NCBI RefSeq assembly: GCF_024756235.1
Contig: NZ_JANUGY010000001.1
Coordinates: 62,001-126,000 of the forward strand
Reading direction: 5' to 3'
Length of the DNA stretch: 64,000 nt
Origin: Massilia kyonggiensis
GTDB taxonomy: Bacteria > Pseudomonadota > Gammaproteobacteria > Burkholderiales > Burkholderiaceae_D
The position numbers and the translations under genes are program-made. The notes below the pieces were generated by a model. It had not been told where the DNA came from. It searched no databases and saw only the letters and a list, made by a program, of their open reading frames with translations. This document shows, piece after piece, positions 52,049-61,454 of this stretch. The number at the start of each line of letters is the position of its first letter. Within the stretch, counting starts at the first letter, position 1.

Positions 52049-52633
52049 ATGAGCCAACCGACCAACCTGCCATCCTTCTGGAGCCGGCTGTCCCTTGCCT
52101 TCGGCGCCTTCTTCAAGACCCTGGGCGACGCCGAGTTCGCCGCGCGCGTGCGCGACGACCAGGTCGGCCCCATCGCCGCACCTGCTCCCGCGCCCGCCCC
52201 GGCGCCCGAACCGAAGCCGGCTCCTGCCCCGGCACCGGCCCCGCTGCGCATCGCGACGCCGGACGCCGCCCTGCAGTTGCTGGGCCTGCTGCAGCGCGAA
52301 GCGCGCCTGATCGACTTCGCCAACGAAAACATCACGGTCTATGCGGACGCCGACATCGGCGCCGCCGCCCGCCTCGTGCACGAAGGCTGCGCCCGCGTGC
52401 TGCGCGAGCACTTCACCATCGAGCCCGTGCGCGGCGAGCTGGAAGGCACGCGCATCACGCTGCCGGAAGACTTCGACGCCGCCAGCGTGCGCCTAACCGG
52501 CAACGTCGTCGGCAAGGCGCCGTTCACCGGCACCCTGTCGCACCGCGGCTGGCGCGCCCGCGACGTGCGCCTGCCGCAGCTGGCGGATAAACACGACGCC
52601 AGCGTCATCGCCCCGGCGGAGGTGGAACTGTGA
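52049..52633 (+). CDS. DUF2760 protein, first gene of a paired-Hsp70 operon
   Basis: A 194-residue protein. Residues 1-40 are amphipathic (SFWSRLSLAFGAFFKTLGDAEF); 45-70 are an Ala/Pro-rich linker; 70-194 form the DUF2760 domain (DAALQLLGLLQREARLIDFANENI, AARLVHEGCARVLREHF, LTGNVVGKAPFTGTLSHRGW). Function unknown. It overlaps the first Hsp70 gene by 4 bp, and DUF2760 genes typically accompany such Hsp70s. It may act as a dedicated cofactor or membrane tether, which is inference. Confidence 0.85.
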   Translation: MSQPTNLPSFWSRLSLAFGAFFKTLGDAEFAARVRDDQVGPIAAPAPAPAPAPEPKPAPAPAPAPLRIATPDAALQLLGLLQREARLIDFANENITVYADADIGAAARLVHEGCARVLREHFTIEPVRGELEGTRITLPEDFDAASVRLTGNVVGKAPFTGTLSHRGWRARDVRLPQLADKHDASVIAPAEVEL

Positions 52634-54489
52634 GCGACATCCAGACCAGCGACGCCCGCTACGCCATCGGCATCGACCTCGGCACGACGCACAGCGCGCT
52701 GTCGTACGTCGACCTGCAGGCCAGCGACGGCGAAAAGGCCGACCAGGGCGTGCTGGGCATCCCCCAGCTGAGCGCTCCCGGCACCGTCGAGGCGCTGCCG
52801 CTGCTGCCCTCGTTCCTGTACCTGCCGCATCCGGACGAACTGGCGCCGGGCGAACTGGCGCTGCCGTGGACGAACGGCCAGGCCGCGCCGGTCGTGGGCG
52901 AGATGGCACGTAGCCGCGGCGCCGGCACGCCGATCCGCCTCGTGTCGTCCGCGAAGAGCTGGCTGAGCCACCCGAGCGTGGACCGCCGCGCCGCCATCCT
53001 GCCGACCGACGCGCCGGAAGAAGTCGAGCGCGTGTCGCCGCTGGCCGCATCGACCCGCTACCTCGAACACCTGAAAGCCGCGTGGAATGCGACGCATCCG
53101 GACGCGCCGTTCGAACAGCAGGCCGTCACCGTGACGATCCCCGCCTCGTTCGACCCGGCCGCGCGCGAACTGACGGCCGAAGCCGCGCGCAGTGCCGGCT
53201 ACGGCAACCCGACGCTGCTGGAAGAACCGCAGGCCGCGCTGTACAGCTGGATCGAAGGCAGCGGCGGCGGCTGGCGCAAGCAGGTGAAAGCGGGCGACAT
53301 CGTGCTGGTCGTCGACGTCGGTGGCGGCACGAGCGACTTTTCGCTGATCGCCATCCTCGAACGCGACGGCAACCTGGAACCGCACCGCGTCGCCGTCGGC
53401 GACCACATCCTGCTGGGCGGCGACAACATGGACCTCGCGCTGGCCCACCTCGTCGCGCGCAAGCTCCAGGCCAACGGCACGCAGCTGGACGCGTGGCAGA
53501 TGCGCGCCCTCACCTACGCCTGCCGCGGCGCCAAGGAACACCTGCTGGCGGACGCCAACGCGACCACGTGGCCCATCGTCGTGCCGAGCCGCGGCTCGAA
53601 GCTGATCGGCGGTTCGATCCGCACGGAGCTCACGCGCGACGAAGTCACCACGTTCATCACGGACGGCTTCTTCCCGCGCGTGGAAGCGTCCGCACGCCCC
53701 GCGACGCGCACGCGCGCCGGCCTCACGCAAGTGGGCCTGCCGTATGCGCAGGACGCCGCCATCACGCGCCATCTCGCTGCCTTCCTCGGCCGCCAGGCCG
53801 GTGCGACGGCGGAACTGGAAGGCTTCAACGGCAAGGTCGATCCGGCGCACACCTTCCTGCACCCGAGCGCCGTGCTGTTCAACGGCGGCGTGTTCAAGTC
53901 GGACATCCTCGCCAAGCGCGTGATGGACACCATCAACGACTGGCTGTACATGGAAGGCGCGGAGCCGGCCCGCATGCTGGAAGGCGCGGACCTGGATCTC
54001 GCCGTCGCGCGCGGCGCCGCCTATTACGGCTATGCGCGCCGCGGCGGCGGCGTGCGCATCCGCGGCGGCACGGCCCGGTCGTACTACGTCGGCGTCGAGT
54101 CCTCGATGCCCGCGATCCCCGGCTTCGAGCCGCCGCTGGAAGCGCTGTGCGTGGCGCCGTTCGGCATGGAAGAAGGCAGCGAGCTGGAACTGCCGGGCCA
54201 GGAATTCGGCCTCGTCGTGGGCGAGCCCGTGCACTTCCGCTTCTTCGGCTCCACCGTGCGTCGCCAGGACCATATCGGCACCGTGCTGGAATCGTGGAGC
54301 CCGGACGAGCTGCAGGAATTGAACGAGATCCAGGCGACGCTGCCGGCGGAAGGCCGCACGCCGGGCGACGTCGTGCAGGTGAAACTGCATGCCGTCGCGA
54401 CGGAAGCGGGCACGCTGGAACTGGTGGCCGTGGCCCGTGAAGGCCAGCGCTGGAAGGTCGAGTTCGACGTCCGCAGCACCGAGCAGTGA
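52630..54489 (+). CDS. Divergent Hsp70 (DnaK-like) protein A
   Basis: A 619-residue Hsp70-family ATPase: phosphate-1 loop AIGIDLGTTHSALSYV, phosphate-2 VVDVGGGTSDFSLIAI, adenosine motif VLFNGGVFKSD, and the late DLDLAVARGAAYYGYAR. The C-terminal ~150 residues replace the DnaK substrate domain with a shorter beta-rich segment, and no lid is evident. Together with AKSWLSHPSVDRRAAILP, shared with the next protein, this places it in an uncharacterised Hsp70 pair. It is coupled by 4-bp overlaps on both sides (DUF2760 before, Hsp70 B after). No J-protein or GrpE gene is nearby. Confidence 0.92.
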   Translation: MSDIQTSDARYAIGIDLGTTHSALSYVDLQASDGEKADQGVLGIPQLSAPGTVEALPLLPSFLYLPHPDELAPGELALPWTNGQAAPVVGEMARSRGAGTPIRLVSSAKSWLSHPSVDRRAAILPTDAPEEVERVSPLAASTRYLEHLKAAWNATHPDAPFEQQAVTVTIPASFDPAARELTAEAARSAGYGNPTLLEEPQAALYSWIEGSGGGWRKQVKAGDIVLVVDVGGGTSDFSLIAILERDGNLEPHRVAVGDHILLGGDNMDLALAHLVARKLQANGTQLDAWQMRALTYACRGAKEHLLADANATTWPIVVPSRGSKLIGGSIRTELTRDEVTTFITDGFFPRVEASARPATRTRAGLTQVGLPYAQDAAITRHLAAFLGRQAGATAELEGFNGKVDPAHTFLHPSAVLFNGGVFKSDILAKRVMDTINDWLYMEGAEPARMLEGADLDLAVARGAAYYGYARRGGGVRIRGGTARSYYVGVESSMPAIPGFEPPLEALCVAPFGMEEGSELELPGQEFGLVVGEPVHFRFFGSTVRRQDHIGTVLESWSPDELQELNEIQATLPAEGRTPGDVVQVKLHAVATEAGTLELVAVAREGQRWKVEFDVRSTEQ

Positions 54490-57278
54490 CCCGCACCAAA
54501 GCAGCCCTCGTCGGCATCGACCTCGGCACCACCAACACGGTGCTGGCCCATGCCGACGTGGGGTCCGAACAGGTCGCCACCTTCGCCATCCCGCAACTGG
54601 TGGCACCGGGCGAAGTGGGCACGGCGCCGCTGCTGCCGTCGAGCCGCTACCACCCGCTCGACGGCGAACTCGCGGCCGATGCGCTGCAACTGCCCTGGTC
54701 GGAACCGGACGTGGGCGGCGTGGAAAGAGTCGCCATCGGCCGTCTGGCGCGCAGTCTCGGCGCGGCGTCGCCGGGGCGGCTCGTCGCGTCGGCCAAGAGC
54801 TGGCTGTCGCATCCGGGCGTGGACCGCACGGCGCCCATCCTGCCGTGGGGCGCGCCGGACGACGTGCCGAAAGTCTCGCCGCTGGCCGCGAGCGCCAGCT
54901 ATCTCGCGTACTTGCGCGCGGCGTGGAATACGCAGCATCCCGCGCGTCCGCTGGAACGGCAGCAGATCGTCCTCACGATCCCCGCGTCGTTCGACGAAGG
55001 CGCGCGCGCCCTGACGCTGGAAGCGGCGAGCCTCGCCGGCCTGCCCGACGTGCGCCTCCTCGAAGAACCGCAGGCCGCGCTGTACGACTGGCTGCAACGC
55101 CACCGCACGACCTTGGCCGCCGACCTCGCGGACGCGAAACTCGTGCTCGTGGCCGACGTGGGCGGCGGCACCACCGACTTCACGCTCGTGAAAGTCGAAC
55201 TGAAAGACGGAGAACCGGCGCTGTCGCGCATCGGCGTGGGCAACCACCTGATCCTCGGCGGCGACAACATGGACCTCGCCCTCGCCCACCTGGCCGAATC
55301 GCGCCTGGGCGAAAGCCAGCGCCTGTCCGCCGGCCGGCTCGCGCAACTGACGGAACGCTGCCGCGCCGCGAAGGAGCAGTTGCTGGCGCCGGACGCGCCG
55401 GATGAAGTGACCGTCACCCTGCTGGGCAGCGGCTCGCGTCTCATCGGCGCCAGCCGCTCGGCGCCGATCGCGAAGGCCGACGTCGAACGCATCGTCCTGG
55501 ACGGTTTTTTTCCTTTTAACGACACGCAGGAAGGGCCGCAGCGCGCCCGCGCCGGCATCGTCGAATTCGGCCTGCCGTATGCGAGCGACCCGGCCATCAC
55601 GCGCCATCTGGCGGGCTTCCTGCGCCAGCACGCGCAGGCGGCGCGCGAAGCGCTGGGCATAGCCGATGACGGCCGCCTGCCCGTCCCCGATACGCTGCTG
55701 CTGAACGGCGGCGTGTTCCGCGGAGAAGCGCTGGCGCAGCGGCTGGCCGCCGTGCTGTCCGCCTGGCGCGGAGACGCCATCCGCGTGCTGCACAACGCCG
55801 ATCCGGACGTCGCCGTCGCGCGCGGCGCCGTCGCGTATTCGCTCGCGCGGGCCGGACTCGCGCCCGTCATCGAGAGCGGCTCGGCGCGCAGCTACTACCT
55901 GATCCTGGAAGAAGGCGAACGCAAGGATGGGAAACTGAGCGCCGTGTGCGTGCTGCCGCGCGGCGCCCGCGCCGGCGCAGAGATCACGCTGGCCGAACGC
56001 AGCTTCGCGCTACGGGTGGGACGGCCCGTGCGCTTCCACCTCGTCTCCGCCATCGCCGATACGGCCGCGGCGGGCGATCTCGTCGACCTCGATCCCGCCG
56101 ACGTCGTGCGGCTGCCGGCCATCGCCACCGTGCTGCACGCGCAGGATGCGAAGACGGCGTCCATCCCCGTGCAACTGGCGGCCGCGCTGTCCGAGCTCGG
56201 CACGCTGGAGATGTTCTGCGTGGCCGAGGATGGCAGCGGCCAGCGCTGGCGCCTGGAATTCCAGCTGCGCGGCGAAGAAGAGGCGCCGGAATTCGTGCAT
56301 CCGCAGATCGACGAGGCCGTCAAACGCATCGACCGCATCTTCGGCGCGCGCAACCAGCAGGTGGAGGCGCGCGAAGTGCGCCAGTTGCGCGGCGCGCTCG
56401 AACACGTGCTGGGCGGCCGCGAACGGTGGGAGACGCCGCTGCTGCGCCGCCTGTTCGATGCGCTGATGGAACGCGCGAAAGGCCGGCGCCGCTCGGCCGA
56501 GCACGAGCGCGTGTGGCTGAACCTGGCCGGCTGGTGCCTGCGGCCCGGCTTCGGCGATCCGCTCGACGACTGGCGCATCCAGCAGTTGTGGGCCCTGTTC
56601 CCGGCCGGCGCGCAATACGTCAAGGACACCCAGGTCCGCGCCGAATGGTGGACCTTGTGGCGGCGCGTGGCCGGAGGCCTCTCGACGGACGCGCAACTGC
56701 GCCTGCTCGACGACTTCGCGTTCAACCTGCAGGCCGACCCGAGCGACCGCGCGAAGCGTCCCGCCACGCTCGTCGACGGCAGCGAGGACGACATGCTGCG
56801 CCTGGGCGCGTCGCTGGAACGCATCCCGGCCGCGTACAAGGCCGAGATCGGGGACTGGATGGCCGGCCGCATCATGGCCATTCCGGTCACGCCCAAGCCC
56901 GACGCGAAAACGGCGGCCACGTATGCGCGCTACTTGTGGGCGCTCGCGCGCGTGGGCGCACGGACACCGCTGCACGGCAGCGCGCACGAAGTGGCGCCGC
57001 CGGAGGCCGCCGGGCGCTGGCTCACGGAACTCCTGCAGCTGGACTGGAAGCGGATCGAACCGGCCGGCTTCGCCGCCGCCCACCTCGCGCGCAGGACGGG
57101 CGACCGCACGCGCGACATCGACGACGACCTGCGGGCGCAAGTGCTGCAGCGGCTGGCGTCCGCGGGAGCGCCGGCCAGCTGGTCCGCGCAGGTGCGCGAC
57201 GTCGTCGAACTGGACCAGGAAAGCAGCACGCGCATGTTCGGCGATGCGCTGCCGCCGGGGCTCAAGCTGCTGCGCTGA
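54486..57278 (+). CDS. Divergent Hsp70 protein B with long C-terminal extension (DUF3731-like)
   Basis: A 930-residue protein starting with GTG inside the end of Hsp70 A. Its ATPase region (1-~600) parallels Hsp70 A: GIDLGTTNTVLAHA, VADVGGGTTDFTLVKV, LLNGGVFRGE, and AKSWLSHPGVDRTAPILP. An extra ~320-residue Arg/Leu/Trp-rich helical region (from FVHPQIDEAVKRIDRIFG to PPGLKLLR) follows, matching the DUF3731 type. The extension could bind clients or the partner Hsp70. Neither the client nor the co-chaperone is known. Confidence 0.9.
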   Translation: MTRTKAALVGIDLGTTNTVLAHADVGSEQVATFAIPQLVAPGEVGTAPLLPSSRYHPLDGELAADALQLPWSEPDVGGVERVAIGRLARSLGAASPGRLVASAKSWLSHPGVDRTAPILPWGAPDDVPKVSPLAASASYLAYLRAAWNTQHPARPLERQQIVLTIPASFDEGARALTLEAASLAGLPDVRLLEEPQAALYDWLQRHRTTLAADLADAKLVLVADVGGGTTDFTLVKVELKDGEPALSRIGVGNHLILGGDNMDLALAHLAESRLGESQRLSAGRLAQLTERCRAAKEQLLAPDAPDEVTVTLLGSGSRLIGASRSAPIAKADVERIVLDGFFPFNDTQEGPQRARAGIVEFGLPYASDPAITRHLAGFLRQHAQAAREALGIADDGRLPVPDTLLLNGGVFRGEALAQRLAAVLSAWRGDAIRVLHNADPDVAVARGAVAYSLARAGLAPVIESGSARSYYLILEEGERKDGKLSAVCVLPRGARAGAEITLAERSFALRVGRPVRFHLVSAIADTAAAGDLVDLDPADVVRLPAIATVLHAQDAKTASIPVQLAAALSELGTLEMFCVAEDGSGQRWRLEFQLRGEEEAPEFVHPQIDEAVKRIDRIFGARNQQVEAREVRQLRGALEHVLGGRERWETPLLRRLFDALMERAKGRRRSAEHERVWLNLAGWCLRPGFGDPLDDWRIQQLWALFPAGAQYVKDTQVRAEWWTLWRRVAGGLSTDAQLRLLDDFAFNLQADPSDRAKRPATLVDGSEDDMLRLGASLERIPAAYKAEIGDWMAGRIMAIPVTPKPDAKTAATYARYLWALARVGARTPLHGSAHEVAPPEAAGRWLTELLQLDWKRIEPAGFAAAHLARRTGDRTRDIDDDLRAQVLQRLASAGAPASWSAQVRDVVELDQESSTRMFGDALPPGLKLLR

Positions 57279-57360
57279 CCGTTCGCGCGCCGGCGTCGCC
57301 TGCACGAACGTCGCTTTTCGGGCATCATCGCCTCTCCACCGAGTCAGAAGGAGAAGTGCA

Positions 57361-58218
57361 ATGTCCGACCCCACGAACCCGTTCACGTCCCCGTATGTCC
57401 CGCCCCGGGTCTGGTCCCCGGCGACGCCTTCGGGCGGTGCCTTCGCCAGCATCAACCGCCCCGTCGCGGGCAAGACCCACGAGCTGGAACTGCCGGTGGG
57501 CAAGCATCCGCTGCAACTGTATTCGCTGGGCACGCCGAACGGGCAAAAGGTCACGATCATGCTCGAGGAGCTGCTGGCCGCCGGCCACGCGGGCGCGGAA
57601 TACGACGCCTGGCTCATCCGCATCAACGAAGGCGCGCAGTTCGGCAGCGGCTTCGTCGAGATCAACCCGAACTCCAAGATCCCGGCCCTCGTCGACCGCA
57701 GCGGCCAGGAGCCCGTGCGCGTGTTCGAATCGGGCTCGATCCTCGTCTACCTGGCCGAAAAATTCGGCGCCTTCCTGCCGAAGGACATCCCGGCCCGCAC
57801 CGAGACCTTCAACTGGCTGATGTGGCAGATGGGCTCGGCGCCCTTCGTCGGCGGCGGCTTCGGCCATTTCTACGCGTACGCGCCGGAAAAGCTCGAATAC
57901 CCGATCAACCGCTATGCGATGGAAGCGAAGCGCCAGCTGGACGTGCTCGACCGCCTGCTGGCCGAGCGCCGCTTCGTCGCCGGCGACGAGTACACGATCG
58001 CCGACATGGCGATCTGGCCGTGGTACGGCGGCCTCGTGCTGGGCGAGCTGTACGATGCCGGCGAATTCCTCGCCGTGCACCAGTACCAGCAGGTGCGCCG
58101 CTGGGCGGACGAGGTCGGCGCGCGGCCGGCCGTGATCCGCGGGCGCAAGGTCAACCGCGTGCGCGGCAAGCCGGAAGAGCAGGTGCTGGAGCGGCACGAC
58201 GCATCCGACCTGGACTGA
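57361..58218 (+). CDS. yghU: Glutathione-dependent disulfide-bond oxidoreductase YghU
   Basis: A 285-residue GST-like enzyme of the nu class: long N-terminal extension (PYVPPRVWSPATPSGGAFASINRPVAG), thioredoxin-fold domain (LYSLGTPNGQKVTIMLEELLAAG, EINPNSKIPALVD, FESGSILVYLAEKFGAFLP) and helical domain (QMGSAPFVGGGFGHFYAYAPEKLEY, IADMAIWPWYG). YghU reduces organic peroxides and disulfides using two glutathiones. AGAAGGAGAAG precedes the ATG. Confidence 0.93.
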   Translation: MSDPTNPFTSPYVPPRVWSPATPSGGAFASINRPVAGKTHELELPVGKHPLQLYSLGTPNGQKVTIMLEELLAAGHAGAEYDAWLIRINEGAQFGSGFVEINPNSKIPALVDRSGQEPVRVFESGSILVYLAEKFGAFLPKDIPARTETFNWLMWQMGSAPFVGGGFGHFYAYAPEKLEYPINRYAMEAKRQLDVLDRLLAERRFVAGDEYTIADMAIWPWYGGLVLGELYDAGEFLAVHQYQQVRRWADEVGARPAVIRGRKVNRVRGKPEEQVLERHDASDLD

Positions 58219-58387
58219 GCGTGATGTAGCGGGCGCGCGGCAAAGCGGATTGGGGCTAGCATCGCTTCCGTCGGCGGTACCGCGCTTGCGCACGATTGAG
58301 CGGACGCAAACGCGTACCGGGCGGTCCATTTACCCTGAATGGATACCGCACCGACAGCCCTGCAATCATCGACATCAGGAGGATCAG

Positions 58388-59041
58388 ATGAGCTACGCAG
58401 ATCGCGACAAATACGGCATGTACAAGGACGCCGGACGACATGCCGGCCCCGGCCCGGCGCTGATGGGCGCCGACACCCTGATCGGCGACAGCGTCGTCAA
58501 CGCTGCCGACGAAGACCTCGGCGACATCAAGGAAATCATGCTCGACATGCAGACCGGCCAGGTCGCCTACGCCGTGCTGTCCTTCGGCGGCTTCCTGGGC
58601 ATGGGCGACAAGCTGTTCGCCGTGCCCTGGCAAGCCCTGCACCTGGACACCGTCAACAAGCGCTTCGTGCTCGACATCGAGAAGGAACGCCTGCAGACCG
58701 CCCCCGGCTTCGACAAGGATGCCTGGCCCGACATGGCTGACGCGCAATGGGCCCAGCACATCCACAGCTTCTACGGCACCGACCCGATGCGCTCCGGCGC
58801 GCCCAGCATGGGGCCGAACGTGGCGATGCGCGGCATGGTCGGCGGCGGCGCGGGCGCCAGTACGGGCGCGGGTGCCGGCATGGGCTCGATGGGTGCCGGG
58901 CATGCGGGTTCGTCCGACATGGGCACGGGCGCGGGCAGTGCCATGCCCGGTGGCGGCGCCGGCGGGAGTCTCGACCCACGGCCCGGTACGGCCGGCAGCG
59001 ACACGGACCTGAGCAAGATCCGCGGCAGCAACCTCGGCTGA
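58388..59041 (+). CDS. PRC-barrel domain protein with Gly/Ala/Met-rich tail
   Basis: A 217-residue protein with one PRC-barrel (about 20-110: DTLIGDSVVNAADEDLGDIKEIMLDMQTGQVAYAVLSFGGFLGMGDKLFAVPW) and a low-complexity C-terminus rich in Gly, Ala, Ser and Met (about 140-200). PRC-barrels occur in RimM, photosynthetic reaction centres and many stress-induced proteins of unknown role. AGGAGGATC precedes the ATG. Transcribed alone, with 169 bp upstream. Confidence 0.85.
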   Translation: MSYADRDKYGMYKDAGRHAGPGPALMGADTLIGDSVVNAADEDLGDIKEIMLDMQTGQVAYAVLSFGGFLGMGDKLFAVPWQALHLDTVNKRFVLDIEKERLQTAPGFDKDAWPDMADAQWAQHIHSFYGTDPMRSGAPSMGPNVAMRGMVGGGAGASTGAGAGMGSMGAGHAGSSDMGTGAGSAMPGGGAGGSLDPRPGTAGSDTDLSKIRGSNLG

Positions 59042-59099
59042 CGCTGGACCACGCACCATCGGCCCGCCAAAGGCCGGTGGTGCGGCCAGAAACACACGT

Positions 59100-59116
59100 C
59101 GTTACAACTTGTAACG
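59100..59116. promoter_or_regulatory. Perfect 17-bp palindrome upstream of the GT9 gene
   Basis: CGTTACAA-C-TTGTAACG has perfect 8-bp arms around one base. It lies in the 265-bp AT-rich gap between the PRC-barrel gene and the GT9 gene (ATG 59307). It looks like a dimeric regulator site; no T-run follows, so it is not a terminator. The regulator is unknown. Confidence 0.5.
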
Positions 59117-59306
59117 TCAACAGTGCATCGTTTTTCCATGCAATCTGGCAGACTGACGGAATGCAATATTTACTAATCAGCCACTTTGTGTCGCACAGCA
59201 TGCAACACGGATGTCATCCAGGTCTGCTAAATCTTAACAAAAGCTTTACCCAACTTTACAGCACCGCGCGTTCTACCCCGGCCATTCGCCCTTTACAATT
59301 TTTGTC

Positions 59307-60527
59307 ATGAAAATCTCGAGTGAACAGACGCTGAAACTGGACAGCTGGGGTGGCCGCGCACAGCCGGGCGCATTCGATACGGACTGGCTGGCGGATACCG
59401 TCGCCCGCACGGCACTGGTCGACCGCGCGCGGCTGGCACGTGCCGACAGGATCCTGTTCATCGCCCACCTGGCGCTGGGCGATTTCACTTACCTGCAAAG
59501 CTGCTTCGCCGCCTTCGCGCGTGCCTTCCCGCACATCAAGATCGACCTGTGGGTCGACGAGCGCCGCCGCACGCGCCGGGCCGCGAACTGGCCGCACCTG
59601 AAAAAATACGCGCTGTACGACTGGCTGGCCGAGTGCCCCTGCTTCAACAAGGTCTACGACGAAACCTACAGCCCCGCGCTGTACAAGGCCTCGCTGCAGG
59701 AAGCCCAGCGGCAGGATTACCCGATCGTCGTGTCGCTCGCCGTGCTGGACCGGCACAAGTACGCGGGCCTGGCCCGCAAGATCAGCCCGCACGGCTTCGT
59801 CGTCGGCCAGAAGAAGCGCGTGCGGTCCTACGACCTGCCGAAGCACCTCGCCTACCGCAAGCTGGACGCCTTCATTCCCGCGTACAGCACGGCATCGCAT
59901 CCCGACCAGCACATCAGCGACATCTACGCCGACTGGTTCACGCAGCTGTTCGGCATCACGATCCCGCCGGCCGCCCGCTATCCCGTACTGTCGATCCCCG
60001 ACCGGTGGATGGACTACGCACGCGGGCAGTTCGCGGCCTGGGGATTCGGCGGCACCGGGGGCACCACGCCCAAGGTCGTGTTCCTGAATGCGTATTCGAA
60101 ATCGGTCGAGCGCTCGTGGCCGCTGGAACGGGTCATCGAACTGATCCGCACGATGCAGCGGGACGCCGCGTGGCGCGACGCCGGCTTCATCGTCAACGTC
60201 GTCCCGGAAGACCTGGCGCGCGCCCGCGCACTGTTCGCCGGCCACGACCTCGCGCGCACCCATTTGTTCAGTGCCGAAGACAATTTCTTCCAGCTGCCGG
60301 CCATCCTCAGCCTGTGCAAGCTGATCGTCTCCGTCGAAACGGCCGTCATGCATTTGGCGAACGCGGTGCACGTCCCCGTGATCGCCCTGATGCGTCAAAA
60401 GAATCCGGAATGGGCGCCCATCGACAAGCACAACAGCACCGTCGTCACCGTGGCGCGGCGCGACGACTGGGTCGACAAGATCGGCGTCGATGAAGTGATG
60501 GCCGCGCTGGCCTGGCAGACGCTGTAA
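59307..60527 (+). CDS. GT9-family glycosyltransferase (heptosyltransferase-like)
   Basis: A 406-residue GT-B enzyme related to LPS heptosyltransferases: N-terminal ADRILFIAHLALGDFTYLQS (acceptor-domain loop) and C-terminal donor domain with VVFLNAYSKSVERSWPLERVIELI and CKLIVSVETAVMHLANAVHVPVIAL, the GT9 signature. It probably adds a sugar to lipopolysaccharide or another surface glycan. It is a lone gene, not within an LPS cluster. No ribosome site stands out. Confidence 0.86.
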   Translation: MKISSEQTLKLDSWGGRAQPGAFDTDWLADTVARTALVDRARLARADRILFIAHLALGDFTYLQSCFAAFARAFPHIKIDLWVDERRRTRRAANWPHLKKYALYDWLAECPCFNKVYDETYSPALYKASLQEAQRQDYPIVVSLAVLDRHKYAGLARKISPHGFVVGQKKRVRSYDLPKHLAYRKLDAFIPAYSTASHPDQHISDIYADWFTQLFGITIPPAARYPVLSIPDRWMDYARGQFAAWGFGGTGGTTPKVVFLNAYSKSVERSWPLERVIELIRTMQRDAAWRDAGFIVNVVPEDLARARALFAGHDLARTHLFSAEDNFFQLPAILSLCKLIVSVETAVMHLANAVHVPVIALMRQKNPEWAPIDKHNSTVVTVARRDDWVDKIGVDEVMAALAWQTL

Positions 60528-60533
60528 GACGCT

Positions 60534-60986
60534 TCAGGAAGTGATGGGCGCGGCCAGCGCTTCCGCTGTGCCCTTGGCCGCGATGCGCTGCAGCGTCCGC
60601 TCCAGCATGGCCGTGTCCGGGTAGATGCGCACGCTCGTCACCTTGCCCCAGCGGACCTCGATCAGGTTGACGCCCTCGGCGGACGTCTGCACGCCATCCG
60701 TGCCGTAATTCGTTTCGGTCCAGATCGCCTCGACCTGCGTGCGCCACGGCCAGCCCGACACCCGGACCTCGTGCACGGTGAAGCGGATACCCTGCAGCAG
60801 GCGCAACAGGCGTTCGTACCACGCGCGGATCGCCTCCGGCGTGCGGCGCGTGCCCGACAGCGCATGTGTGCCGACGAAGTAATGCACGGCGTCGGGGGCG
60901 AGCTCGTCCGTGATGGCGTCGATGCTCCCCACGCTGAGGCCGGCGAAGGCATTGGTGATCCTGCGTCGCACGATGGCGTGATACAT
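60534..60986 (-). CDS. NTF2/SnoaL-like protein
   Basis: A 150-residue alpha+beta-barrel protein of the NTF2/SnoaL superfamily (FAGLSVGSIDAITDELAPDAVHYFVG; LLQGIRFTVHEVRVSGWPWRTQVEAIWTE; NLIEVRWGKVTSVRIYPD). Members include small isomerases and ligand-binding proteins; no catalytic set can be assigned. It starts 11 bp after the DUF6404 stop and probably shares its promoter. Its stop is six bp from the convergent GT9 gene. Confidence 0.8.
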   Translation of the reverse strand: MYHAIVRRRITNAFAGLSVGSIDAITDELAPDAVHYFVGTHALSGTRRTPEAIRAWYERLLRLLQGIRFTVHEVRVSGWPWRTQVEAIWTETNYGTDGVQTSAEGVNLIEVRWGKVTSVRIYPDTAMLERTLQRIAAKGTAEALAAPITS

Positions 60987-60997
60987 GATTCCCCCGT

Positions 60998-61366
60998 TTA
61001 GCCTGTCTGTTCGTCCCGGCCGAACGATTCCCACGCCGGCAACGCGAATTCCCTGCGTTCGCGCGTATAAAACCACGCCATCATCAAGCCGAACGCCGCA
61101 CCCGCGCCGCCCGACCTGAGCGCCACGCCCGGGAAGCCCAGCCCCTGCTGCGACCACACGAGCAGCCACATGAACACGCCCCAGGCGCACGTGAACCACG
61201 TACCGTAGACGAGCGCGATGTGGGCGAAGCCGAGGAAATGCGGCGGGCGGACGCGGACGCCGAGTTTCCACAGCAGCCGGAACAGCAGCGGCTCGGTGTG
61301 GCGACGCGACAGGCCGCGCGCCGACAGCATGGCGAGGGAACGGTCCAGTTGGGCTCGAAAATGCAT
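60998..61366 (-). CDS. DUF6404-family small membrane protein
   Basis: A 122-residue protein with a basic N-terminus (AMLSARGLSRRHTEPLLFRLLWKLGVRVRPPHFLGF) and two predicted transmembrane helices (ALVYGTWFTCAWGVFMWLLVW and VALRSGGAGAAFGLMMAWFYTR). This layout matches the DUF6404 family, function unknown. It is the first gene of a two-gene unit with the NTF2-like protein and divergent from marR. Confidence 0.75.
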   Translation of the reverse strand: MHFRAQLDRSLAMLSARGLSRRHTEPLLFRLLWKLGVRVRPPHFLGFAHIALVYGTWFTCAWGVFMWLLVWSQQGLGFPGVALRSGGAGAAFGLMMAWFYTRERREFALPAWESFGRDEQTG

Positions 61367-61454
61367 AGGGCGCCACCTTATCAAATGTGTCGCCGAAAAA
61401 ATGCGTGCATTGTCACGAAGACACCATTTGCATGCGCAACGCGATGGGCGTAAG

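Noticed and set aside
52180..52245. Repetitive Ala/Pro coding DNA in the DUF2760 gene as a DNA repeat element
   Set aside because: It is a coding low-complexity linker with varied codons, not a tandem DNA repeat.
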